Source of the DNA: Strobilurus pachycystidiatus
Lineage: Eukaryota > Basidiomycota > Agaricomycetes > Agaricales > Physalacriaceae
Direction of reading: 5' to 3'
Length of the DNA: 64,000 nt
Assembly (NCBI GenBank): GCA_019915135.1
Contig: JAHLMK010000002.1
Coordinates: 868,001 to 932,000 of the forward strand
In this document: piece after piece, positions 1-10,469 of the stretch
Position numbering within the stretch: position 1 is the stretch's first letter
Layout: each line of letters opens with the position of its first letter
Translations under genes and position numbers: made by a program
Notes under the pieces: generated by a model
Told to the model about the DNA's origin: nothing
The model's input: only the letters and a program-made list of their open reading frames with translations
The model's database searches: none

Positions 1-431
1 GACGCGTCAATGCCACCACCTTCGATGCCGCCGCCTTCCGCGCGTGCAATTTCGCGACCGCAACAAGAGGACGAGCCCATGCTCCCCTCTAGCTCTGCTC
101 CCCGCCCAAACCCTGAGCCGCTCTTCTTTCCTAGCGCATCCCAGCAGAGCAACCACCCAGACCTGAATGGCATGACCGCTGAAGAATTGGAGATGTTCCT
201 TGATCCCGATGCAGATATTGATGAGGATGAGGCCATGGAGGATACCTTCTCTCACCGCGACACCCCTCAAGGTGATGGGATGGCTGTCGACTTCGATGAT
301 ATCAGTCTGGAGCCCACCCAGACGCGGCAGCTAGACGATTCCAAGGTGGGTTTAGCCAACCTGATTCATATTGACATTGGTGACATTGAACAATCCTCCC
401 ATAGACATTCCATCCCTTGTTCGACGACTGA
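1..431 (+). CDS. C-terminal end of a Rad9-like checkpoint clamp protein (partial)
   Basis: The reading frame is open from the first base, so the gene starts upstream of the window. The visible part is a low-complexity, Pro/Ser-rich then acidic tail. A 59-nt intron at 346-404 (gtgggt...catag) joins LDDSK to a nine-codon last exon ending in HPLFDD and a TGA at 429-431. Reading through the intron instead gives a longer, unconvincing tail that stops at 531. The patterns PLFFPSASQ, LEPTQ and a terminal PLFDD resemble the disordered C-terminal tail of fungal Rad9, the checkpoint subunit of the 9-1-1 DNA-damage clamp. That assignment rests on tail motifs from memory only. The clamp-forming PCNA-like fold would lie outside the window, so the identity is tentative. 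It could be another acidic nuclear protein. Confidence 0.4.
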
Positions 432-874
432 CAGAGCGGCTGATTATCAAGGCATATCAGAATCCATACAATGTTTTTCTATTGGTATTGAGATTGCTTC
501 TCCTACGTACTCATACAATGCGCGATGTTAACGTATCAAACAAAAGATAGCAGTCTGTGTATACAAAATGTCAATTATTGAAAGCAAGAAGTAAATTTCC
601 CTTCTATTCCGAATAAAGTTAGGATATATAAATGAGGCGTCAAGATCCGAGGTCTATGTTCGCATACCGGTCCTCAGAGGCATGACGATACCTCGCAGAG
701 CCGCTAAAGCAAAACGCATGCCATTATTGCAGGCCCAGATAAGAGAGACTATTAATGGAGACATGTTAAGTTGTGAGAGTCATCAATTGGCGCAGAAGAC
801 CCACTGATTAGAATAGGAAGCCAAAATAGCATCAACATTCGGTCCTCTGGAAGACCCAAGTCAATGATAGAGCG
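432..874. other. Convergent intergenic stretch
   Basis: This lies between the ends of two convergent genes. It is AT-richer than its surroundings and contains AATAAA-like words near 612 that could serve 3' end formation. I see no coding potential. Confidence 0.5.
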
Positions 875-3800
875 TCAGGGAAGGTACGACAACTTACGTT
901 TCCTATAGGTTTTCGGCTGGTATGTATACGCTTCGAGTTCCTGTTCAGTCACCGATGTGGCGCTGTATTCGAAACGGCGTGTTCGAGTGAGCTCCGCCGA
1001 GCTCGACTTCCCTGACGGTCCGGCCTCCGACTGTGCGCGAGGGGTGTACTCCGGTGGGGGCTCAATGTCCGCCTCCTTCATTGTGACCCCATTGGCCACC
1101 AACCATCGTTCCCAGGCTGCACGCAGCTCGAGACCGGTGAAAATGCCCTTTGCTTGACCTTCAGAGCCGTCCAAACGTGTTGCCACCACCAAGGAACCCG
1201 GGCAGGGCAGGCATCATAGGGACAACGACAGGGAACCGGAATCTGAGGTAGAGCGCCCCAAGCCACGGCAGGCATGCCCTTGATATACGGGAGCTGTATC
1301 TGGGGTAGATGCGGCGAGCCGGGTAGCTGAGCCAGTGTCTTCTGTATCAGTTCCGTAAAGGAAGGAGGCTGTTTGCTATCCAAGGCCGCAAGTTTCTGCT
1401 TGTCGGAAGATGGTGTCGCTGGACGCGACTTCTCGCGACGCGACGACTCGGAGAAACGGGCCTTCCTGCGGTTGAGACCTCGAAGGCTAGGTTTACGCAC
1501 GACAACGGCATCCTCCTCGCCATCACCCCACTCGGCCTCTTCATCCTCATCTGATGCATCATAATAGCCAGCAGAGGGTGACTGGAGTCCCTCGAATAGA
1601 CCACGGGAGTCCATTTCTTGGGCGGTTTTGCCCGTGGCGTTGACAATCTCCAAATCCGCACCAAGTTGACTAGACAGCGGACGGCTTCCGCCATTGCCAC
1701 TGGGCAGCGAAGTGGAGTGTGTGAAGCCATTGCGATCGCGAGCGTCGGAGTCCGCGCCATGGCTCAAAAGGAAACGCACGAGTGATGGGAATCCTAAGAA
1801 GCAGGCCAGATGAAGGAGGGTCTGACCACTCGAAGTGGCATGCGAAATCGCTTCGGCAGTGGAGGTAGGAGCCGAATTGGACTCGACAGGCGTGTCCATG
1901 ATAGACAAGCAGTCAACAATGAGGCTCTCAAAGTCCTCTGTTTCCCCACCACGGCGGTACAACAGTGGCCTGAAGTCACGAGAAGTCTGGGAAGACAGCT
2001 GCATGGCGTTCGGTGCGGCTGCAGAACCATTCGAGTCTGATTCTCCGGCATTACCCACAATTCGCATCGCGACGCTCTTCGCCTCTTCAATTTTGCCTGT
2101 CATCTTCAAGCCGACAACTTGTAGAGCAAGTTCCATTCTATAATGGATAATCAATAATCATCTCGGTGAGGGACGGGCAAAGTGCTTACAATGCCCGATC
2201 CGATTCATCCGAATACGTGAACAACGGGGGAGGCAGACCATTGTGCTCCTCAACTTTGGGGAAACCATCAATCCAAACGGAGACCACACCAGGAGATGCT
2301 CTTGGGGGCAAGACGCAGACTAAGGTATTATCGCTCCATCTCTGGGTTGAGCTCGCGGCGACATCACCGAAGATGCAATTTAACGTCATGGCAGGGTGAA
2401 AGTTGGCACCGAGGATTGTCACTTCGATGCCTCCATGTGTGGGACCGCAATTGGGCACAAGCCGATGAATGGTGGGCATCGGCGGGGGAACGGGTTGAGA
2501 AGTAAGGTTCGTGTCGAAAAACAAAAGGGTAAGGGATTGGGATGAGAAGACATCATAACAGCTGGAGAAAGTGGGACCGCGTCGGGCGACGGCGCAGAAA
2601 AATCACTGTCGGTGGTGACGCCAGTCATAGAGACATCCATGCTATGTTCACCTGGTGTGATGAGGCCATCGGGGAGGATTCAGACTCAAAGGAAGAGTAC
2701 TGTAGCGAAGGCGGGTGCGAGGGTATAACTGAGTCCAAAGCTGCGAATGAGGAAGGGGTCGGGGAACGAGTGGAGGGAAGTGTCGAATGGGAAGGCGATG
2801 GTGAAGGTTCGCTTGAGGCTGGTGTACCTGGCAACCTGCTTGGCTTCGAGGATGGGTCATACGGTTTGCTACGCTTTTTACCCCCACACCGGATGGTGTA
2901 TCCTTCTTGCGCTTCGACGGGGCCCTGCTGTCCGCTGATGCTTCGCCGCGTGTCGCAGCAAATTGTGCCCATTCAAAGTCTCGAGTTGAGAAGTTAGAGG
3001 CCGCCAGATCATTGCTCTTCGTGGTGGAAGTTTTATGATCGTCGGTGATCATGATTGGACGTGAAGAGCCAGCTCCAACGATGCGGCCGGTGTGGTCCAT
3101 CATGGTGAAGTGGACATGAAATCCAACCTTTTCGCGATGATGGCGGCAATAGCATGTTATCCTCAAAGGCAGGACTACTGAGCCTGTCGAGAAGTCGACG
3201 ACTTCAGAGCAATTGAACTGAATGATGCTGCTAGTGTCCTCGCGCTGTGAGGATTTCGACGACTTTTTGTTTGGGTCGTCACCAGAGTCCGAATCGGAAC
3301 GTGCCGGGCGAACACGAGCTGCGAGTTTCTTGGCTACCCTTTTAGCCTGGCGATATGGTACATCAGGAGGGCTGGAAGGACATGAGAGGATGGAACATAC
3401 CTCCCGAGCTCGACAACTAGAGCAGCTAAGGACAGGGTTGTGAGGTGGTGACGCGCATGTAACGCTGACACTTAAGTGCAAGACATCCAGAGGATCTGGG
3501 TCTTGGGAAGCCATCAGTTCGCACATACGAACCCGTGATGAAAAGAAAAGACGTACCTATCTTGCCTTGCTTTCGTGTCCTTCGCTTCGTCGCCGTGCCA
3601 GGAGGTAGCTTTAACCATTTCCAGGAGCCGACGCGGTCGTATTTGTAGGGATCCGACGAAGCGCTCGGATCGGCTAGGTCGACAGTGACACGGACTTGAG
3701 TTTCGACACGAGACTTGGTGCCGCCTTCAGGTATACTCGGGAACATAATCGGAAGACTAGGAACGATGAGCTAAGGATTGAATGCAGCGGTGCTTTCACG

Positions 3801-4361
3801 TACTTGACGCAAGATTCCCTTGGAGGATGCACAACCTTATGGTTCATTGTAAGAAGGTCCTGTCTTCTGGGAACTGAGGCAGGGGGTGGTATGGGTTTGG
3901 TCACGGGCACAGCACCGTTTCCCATGGCGAGAAATGACGAGTTTGGATGGAACGTGGAGGGGGTTTGCGGCGCGGGAGTAGAGGAGTCGGCCAACGAGTT
4001 GTTCGAGGACGACATAGGCGATAGCAAGGCAAAGGGTGATTCCAGGCTGACCGCAGGCGAGCTGGCGGGCATGTTAGACATGGTAGCGCAGAATGCAAAA
4101 AGAGTACACGTACTCGTCGTATGCGTGCCGTTCAATCAAGTCATCCAGCTGAAGCATGGCGTCGTCCTCGAGCTTCGCGGGATTGAACAGAGATTCTGGG
4201 TTCCAGGCAGATTGAAGATAGGCGGATTTGTCGTGTTCTGGTGTGTACCAGGAGGCGATGTCAATGTCCGGTTGGGCTGGGTCAAACGAGTCTGACGACT
4301 CTGGCGTACGGGGCGACGGTGAGCGTGAGCCTGTGGCCGTCGTGGACGACGACGAGGACAT
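875..4361 (-). CDS. SPT23: Spt23/Mga2-type transcription factor (IPT/TIG plus ankyrin repeats)
   Basis: This multi-exon gene encodes a protein of the Spt23/Mga2 family, ER-anchored factors that are released by processing and activate fatty-acid desaturase and hypoxia genes. From the N-terminus: a Ser-rich start (MSSSSSTTATGSRSPSP, ATG at 4361); the family-specific N-terminal domain (about 3730-2990) with KSRVETQVRVTVDL, FNCSEVVDFSTGSVVLP, RITCYCRHHREKVGFHV and PIMITDDHK; a low-complexity linker; an IPT/TIG DNA-binding-like domain (2480-2190, GPTHGGIEVTILGANF); ankyrin repeats (about 1840-1650, QTLLHLACFLGFPSLV); and an acidic linker with a Pro-rich C-terminus. The ankyrin region holds clustered frame changes (1654-1728), and the frame changes again at about 1160-1270, where the membrane anchor is expected. 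The last exon reads to a stop at 875. The family call is firm; the C-terminal exon structure is not. The symbol names the family, not a proven orthologue. Confidence 0.9.
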
Positions 4362-5187
4362 GTTGAACGGTGGAAGGAAGGAGGAGTGCAAAGCGTCAAC
4401 AGTAACTCGGGTTCCAATTTGTTCAGTTCCCATGCAGGGATATCCCAAAAAGGGGGTCGAGGACTCGGCTGGCCCCCGGACACCCCGTTCTGTCATAACA
4501 TAAGTCGAGCCTTCAATAGCTGAGAGCTCTCGCTGCGAATTCAATGCGGGCGTCTTTGTTGTCTCTGATGCAATCTATGCGATCCTGCAGTCTATCCCGT
4601 CTCTGAGAAACGATAAGACGGCTGCACTCGGACTTGTTATCTCCCACGTCGAGATTACGACGCAAGGTTTTACTTGGTACGTCAATCCTGACCATTCTGA
4701 CCTCTTTCGATGTTAGGTTCGTCGAGGCCTGTATCATTCTGGTACCAAGAATAGTCCGAGGCCGATGAGTGTCAGCCTGGATTGTAACCTCAGTGTTACC
4801 TGAATCGGCATTCAAGTTGGCAGAATGATCGCGAAACGGTTACTCTTGCCTAGGGTGGAGGACGGAACGGTGTGGGTAGACGACTCTGGTCCCTTCTAAC
4901 CTTTAAATCGTGATGGCATCCTCAGTATCAAGTCAATGCCAGATCCCTGGTCATCGGCGAATGGGCGATAGAACCGTTTCCGGCGGACTTGTTGGTGGAC
5001 TCGAGCAAACCCCGATGATACGAATCCACGCTTGACGCATGTAGATAGTCTATCAATGACACCAGAATGGAAAACATAACCTTTACAATCGTTCATGGTC
5101 GAACATTGGGCTTGACCGCGCTCGCCACGAGTCCTAGTCAAAGTTTAGAATGCCGGCTGTGCCGGTGACTTGATCTAGGGTTAGGGT
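4362..5187. promoter_or_regulatory. Divergent intergenic region, SPT23-like / MMC1-like
   Basis: This stretch of about 830 bp separates two divergent starts and presumably holds both promoters. Short open frames occur on the minus strand (4513-4815 and 4896-5141), but none resembles a known protein. A TTAGGG-like word at about 5176-5185 is too short to be telomeric. I see no clear TATA box or repeat. Confidence 0.4.
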
Positions 5188-7382
5188 ATGACTTCTCAAT
5201 GCTCTTCATTTACCTCCATGACCATTTCTTCTAGACCCGTTGGTTTCCTCCAACGGTGTCGCTTGCGTGGACAACGCCTGTCTCTGCGCCAAAAATCTGC
5301 ACCCACTCTCTATCTACGCCATGGCAGCACCCATGCATCCCCATCCCTGGACCTGGAGCACACTCGGGCACTCCTTCCCAAAATACTTCCTGAAACTGGA
5401 AACCAACTCGGGAATACAGCGCCTGAACGGAGATTGGATTTTTGGAACCAAGTGCTCTTTGTCTCTCCTCAGCCAAAAGAACTTGTCTTGAATAGTCAGT
5501 AAATCAATTCAGAGCGCTATTGCTATCTAACTGACGCACTCGTAGTTCTTCCTGCCGACTATTGGTCACCGTCTCAAGAGCTAGTAACCGCTCTTCTCCG
5601 GGATGCCTTCGCGTCAGACGCGTCTATCGACGAGCGAATTACTGCTAGATGGACGGACACGTCGGACAGGGATACATCGGACGGGGAGCCGTTGATCATT
5701 CGGTATGAAGCCGCGCTTCTCCTTTAACACTCCAAGTGAAAAACCTCCTTATATGTAGGAAGAACGCGCAGGCTTCCAACGATCCACCAGGAACATTTCG
5801 ATGTTCCTCCTCATTTCTGCAGCAATTTCCTATACCTCTTCGGATCGGAGAATTTCCCCCCACTCCCAGATCCCCAGATTCGCACTCATTCCTAAAAGAT
5901 GCTACAAGTCTTTACGCATACCTAGAGGCCGACATTCCGCTCATCATATGTAACCCTACCACGACATCCCCCGACGAGATATTCCGAGCACTCTCAGGTC
6001 TCAAAAACCCCAACACGATCGTCCTAATTGCGCATACGTCTACCGTCGAGCAGACCGAAACACTTCGAGAGCGCTACGCTGACCTTGCGGAAAGCCTGAC
6101 TGTACTATTTGTGGACCCTCATCGTGCACTAACAGCGCTCGATGCTCTGAAAAATAACTCGGGATCTTCTCTCTCCGTCCAGCAATACCAGGATGGCTTC
6201 ATTGAATCCGGCATCGCGTCAATATCCCGTGTAATAAATAACATTATCAGCGCCACAGGGAAGACCAAGTCGGAGGACATTCTGCATTCTCTAAAGTCGC
6301 AAGGCCAGGACGGTCGCGTTCATTCGGCAGCCAGCGTTGCGCGACAACAGCTGAGGGAGGATCAGCATGAATGCGATCAAACGTATCTGCAGGTCAGTAC
6401 GTTGCGAGACGAAGTAGAACGGCAGAGACATACGTTGTACAAACCCGGCGAATCGCACACATCACACGAGGAGATGGCCAGTCGCGCTCGAAGGATCATC
6501 GCAGCGGACATGGATGCATTAAGTCTATGGAAAATGCTGACGCGCATCGATGAGATCACTACTGTCGTCTCTAAAGCTGTCGCGAATTCATTCCTAGATC
6601 TCCAGAAACAGGTCAGTCTATATTCCCTTTTCAATTACGATTGAATTCCTCAAATCCGGCTTCTTCCAGCTCATATATGAGGCCGGGCGGCTTTCTCGCC
6701 TCCAGGAAAAATACGCCTCTTCAACGATGTCAATCATACGGCATGTCGCTCCTCCATTCCGTTCCCCCGTTCTCCAAAACGAGGTGGAGCAAATAATGTC
6801 TTCGCCACGGTATCCAGTGGGACCCTCCGCCCTTCTGGGCCCGCTCTCTAATAGAAGAGATCAGATCATTGAATATCCCACCGCACGGCTGCACGTTGCT
6901 GCACAGCGCTCGGTGATTGGGCTGGGTGGATCCGGGATAGCCGGTCTGACACTGGGTTGGGCGGGCTGGGTTCAGTCGATGAGCGGCCAGGGCATGCTCT
7001 CGTTCCTGCACGCCGATGCTTCGACGCTCATGGGCGCTGGGGGCCTGGTTGCAGTGCTGGGTTTGAGATGGGCCATCGGACATTGGGAACGCTCGAAGAG
7101 GAAGTGGTGGAAAGACTGGCAGCGTATATATGACGGCCTCGAGCGCGATCTAACAGTACGTTTTTCTCTTCGAGGGAGTGTTATGATTTTGAACCATGCA
7201 CAATACAGAAATCTACACAAGACATCGTGGACAACCAAGTTCTACTTGTCGCTGACAAAGGCTGTTCCACACTGCTCACTGCAATCGAGCAGAGAAGCCA
7301 GCAAATCGCAGAGCTATCTGAAGAGGTAGCCGCTCTTGAACGCCAGCCTCTTGAGAAAGACGACACTTCTCCCAGGAATTAG
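5188..7382 (+). CDS. Mitochondrial Mmc1-like membrane protein (dynamin-family pseudoenzyme)
   Basis: The N-terminus (ATG at 5188, or 5218 for MTISSRP) is rich in Arg and Ser and lacks acidic residues, as in a mitochondrial presequence. Short introns join it to a long soluble region (5760-6610) with a predicted helical segment around RRIIAADMDALSLWK, then two hydrophobic segments near the C-terminus (SVIGLGGSGIAGLTLGWAGW and STLMGAGGLVAVLGLRWAI), and a short coiled-coil tail ending DTSPRN at 7382. The junctions CG|GAAGAAC at about 5704-5760 and AATA|TTCTTCC at about 5499-5550 keep the frame. This architecture fits fungal Mmc1, a dynamin-superfamily-like inner-membrane protein lacking GTPase motifs that works with MICOS in cristae shaping. 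I see no P-loop, consistent with a pseudoenzyme. The name is inferred from architecture and remembered family features, not from a search. Confidence 0.5.
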
Positions 7383-7412
7383 CTATTAGATATTACAGCT
7401 GTGCATTAGTTT

Positions 7413-8393
7413 CTATCCTGAGGATGTAACATGGATCTTAGGTATAGTGTTACTTTGATGTGCACTTGTTGTCGACGGTGCCGCTGGTCTTTCGTCGTCA
7501 CTGTCATCTCCAATACCAAAGAGTTCTTCTCTTGAGTCCCATATATCCGTAGGTCTGGGAGGTTTACCTTTAGAGGTGTAATGTGTGGGAAGGAGTTGTG
7601 TCCCTTGGTCTTCGTCCTCATCATCAGAGGGGGTCTCCGTAATTGGGAGATATAGCCGGGCAATCTGTTGGAGATAGATCAATCAAAAGACATGGAATCA
7701 AGAAACCGAGTGTACCTCCCGTCTCTGACGGTAATACTTTTCGAGGTGGAAAGCAATATATAGTCCGACGGATGAACCGAGGAGATTAGCCTGAATAAGG
7801 TGAGCGTCGCACAATAGCATCAGTCAATGAAACTGACAAAGATGTCGCCAATCTGAAACTCCTTGTACTGCCGGATTATTAGACAGTACTTATGACGCGA
7901 AACAAAGCGGCGACGAACGGGTAACATGGCCTGAACGAATTCGCTAAGGATGCCACCACAAAAGAAGCATATTGCGGCCGTGAATATCAGGCCAGAGTGC
8001 CGCCAGAACCATATGCGCCTTGCATCTCTAACGTAGCGCGAACGGTTGTGAGCGGAGTGGAACTCGAATGGGGTAAAGCAACGCACTCGTCAACGTCGAA
8101 TATGAAGTAGAACACGCCGGTCGCTAGACAGAAGCACAGGAAGTGTAGAATCTTGTCATTCAACGGCAGAGACCTCGAGAAGTTGGTAAATCCGAGCAAG
8201 GCAAGGGATATCATGATTATAAAGGTGAACAGGCAGAAGTACTGGCACGGATTCAGAGCATGTCCACAGCAATGACAGAAAGGCATACGGGCCGCAGTCG
8301 CAGAGGCAGGTCATACTTCGGAATGGGAAACCGGTGGGATTTCATGATATTCTTGAGCATTTTGGCGAGCCATTTCGAGGATGAGCCAGCCAT
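7413..8393 (-). CDS. VanZ-like family integral membrane protein
   Basis: The ATG at 8393 opens MAGSSSKWLAKML, and a 47-nt intron joins LPLRLRP to YFCLFTFIIMISLALLGF. The protein then shows the VanZ-like pattern: NDKILHFLCFCLATGVFYFI, FTAAICFFCGGILSEFVQAM, GDIFANLLGSSVGLYIAF. The helix-loop-helix arrangement has the conserved DK..HF and SE..Q residues of this fold. A hydrophilic acidic tail (PSDDEDEDQ) follows, to a stop at 7413. Four or five introns are needed, including one with a GTTCGT donor (7868-7918). The function of fungal VanZ-like proteins is unknown; the name comes from a glycopeptide-resistance protein and says nothing about antibiotics here. Its 3' end lies only 30 bp from the end of the convergent upstream gene. 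The alternative start at 8286 would keep intronic sequence and is less likely. Confidence 0.8.
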
Positions 8394-8437
8394 CGTGGAA
8401 GACGGGTGCAAGGTTGCGCGCTGCTGAGTCAGCAGGC

Positions 8438-9739
8438 ATGTTTTCTACTTCCACATCGACGTCGACGTTCCTCCTGCAAAAGTACTCACGCTCTTACCCT
8501 AATAATGGCGCGGAATGGCAGCATTACACGAACCCGACTATTCAACTGAGCGTCGATGTCAAAAACGCGTCGAATGGAGAGCTGGAATCGGTCAGGCTAC
8601 GCATCATCTGGACTATGGACAATGGCGACGCCATGAATATGAACCAGATAGTGTTTGTACGTTGCTTGACAACATCCTTCTCTATGGCCTCTAAATGTCG
8701 CGGCAGGAAGACTTAGAGCTGCTATCGTTCGCGTCACTCCCTCTGCTAAAGCCCCAAAAGCCCAATCAAGGCTTGCCTCTGAAGGCCGTCTATCGGGACA
8801 CAGTTGTAGGAATACGCTACCTCCATCCTCGCGAGCCTACGGCGACTCCGGTCAGTCAATGCAGGCGTCCTTGTTGGCAGCTCCAGACTAATTACAATCA
8901 GACCTATCGACGCTTCCAGATGACTTTCGCCTCTGCGGTCGCGGCGAGCCAATTTATCACTGCTGTCCAAAATGTCTGTCCCTGCAAGCTCAATGGAACC
9001 GCTCCTGATCCGACGCCTCCGCCATCTCTGTCAACGCAACAAAGCTTTGCCATTCATACAGAACAACAACGCCTGCAGTCAATGCCATCTATGATGCCCG
9101 AATCTCAAATGTCTTCATATCCCCGACCTATGCCTGCTAGATTCCCTGCCCTCAACGCGCCTCCCAATCATTGGGATACCCTCATGAGGACTCAAACAAT
9201 TCGTACCACATCCCCTGCTTTCCCTCTCCATGATCAACCCTCAAGTCAAGATACCAACCAACGACACATATTTTCCTCGTCCCCAGCACTTGCCGGTCAA
9301 AGTCCTGTCTTCTTCGAACCTGGCCAGCCCTCTTTTCGTGCTCCAGAACTTCCTACAGGTCTTGTAATGCCCATCCCTTCTGGAGTCGTGCAGCCTCGCT
9401 TTCCTTCGCATGCCCCAGAACTTCTCTCCGCTACGCAACCTTCTCCAGCCGTTCCTCCAAGTCAACCTTTTCATGCGCCAGAATTTCCTGCGGCCTCTGC
9501 GCCTCCTCCTAGCAACAAAGTGCCTTTGAAAGACTTGACGATGCCTGAGATGTACAAACTTTCGCCGGCAGAACTTCAATCTTACGCCGAAGATATCGTT
9601 CAAGAAGAGGGTTTCTTCAAACTCGTAAGCCGTCTTAGACATACGCGTTACCAGAGCTCGTGAGCTAACAGGCATCTACCAGCTGATCGCGCTTTCATCA
9701 TCGTTGACCTTGAAAAAGAGGATTACTCAATTGGGCTGA
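8438..9739 (+). CDS. Candidate Rec114-like meiotic recombination protein
   Basis: Four exons (8438-8656, 8707-8850, 8902-9624, 9683-9739) give a 380-residue protein. The first ~170 residues look like a small beta-rich (PH-like) domain: WQHYTNPTIQLSVDVKN, SVRLRIIWTMDNG, then YRRFQMTFASAVAASQFITA and QNVCPCK. A long Pro/Ser/Gln-rich disordered linker follows, and a conserved-looking short C-terminal helix (LTMPEMYKLSPAELQSYAED). A PH-like N-terminus, disordered middle and short C-terminal helix is the layout of Rec114/Rec7, which forms the meiotic double-strand-break machinery with Mei4 and Mer2. The RFQ..F and VCPCK patterns also fit fungal members as I remember them. I chose the ATG at 8438 because the ATG at 8381 lies antisense to the first exon of the divergent VanZ-like gene. 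The identity is tentative. Confidence 0.45.
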
Positions 9740-10469
9740 TACACGCCACACCCATCAGTTTCGCCCGTCGACCCCCAAATCGAGAAGTCGGCCGTCTCAA
9801 CTACTATTGCTTGACAGATGAGCAGGTTCCAGATCAATATCTATCTCTACCCGTGGCACTACCAGAATTGAACTGATGTGTTTGTCCTCGGCGCGCTCTG
9901 AAACCCAGGTGGCTGGGGGGACGTTTGCGAAGTTTCTTGATGCCGATATCTGCGTAGTCTCTTTCTGTGTACCTGAATGTCCCTGTATTTCTCCACAAGG
10001 TACTTCGCGCCGGGGCCTACACAGTCAATCTAGAGAGTTCATCACAGGCGCATCGTCCTTGCGGTCCTTCTACCTCGCGTCAATTCGATATTGTAAAGAG
10101 CAAGTTCAGCGCCTGGAATCATGATGTGGCCGGGCTGCTCTAGTCCCGGCCGTTGTTATGATTGGGACAACCGCCGGTCCCGTCCTGAAGGGATGAATGC
10201 GCTCTGCCGACACCGTGTAGGCTAGGTGCGACTTGGATCTGATGTATCGGGATTGCCTTGTTTCCTGTTCAAACGTTCATCTCCCAGACCTGGTCCGAAG
10301 TATAAGTAATGGCAGAAGCAAATGACTTCTATCGGGCCGTTGCAGATGGCAGCTGTCTTACACTGTGAGCATTCATACAGAGGAAACTCTTCCTGTCGTA
10401 CTTCATCTGTTCGATGCTACATAATGAAGGAGACAAGCCTCAGGAATAGGATTTAAACGCGCAATACAA
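9740..10469. other. Convergent intergenic stretch
   Basis: About 730 bp between two convergent gene ends. A plus-strand open frame at 9876-10124 (82 codons) resembles nothing known. I see no RNA gene or repeat. Confidence 0.4.

Noticed and set aside
5172..5187. TTAGGG-like telomeric repeat
   Set aside because: Fewer than two units (tagggttagggt). A similar word occurs near 31577 in coding sequence. Chance.
8381..8437. Upstream ATG for the Rec114-like gene
   Set aside because: This segment is antisense to the first coding exon of the VanZ-like gene, whose splice junction and start fit well.
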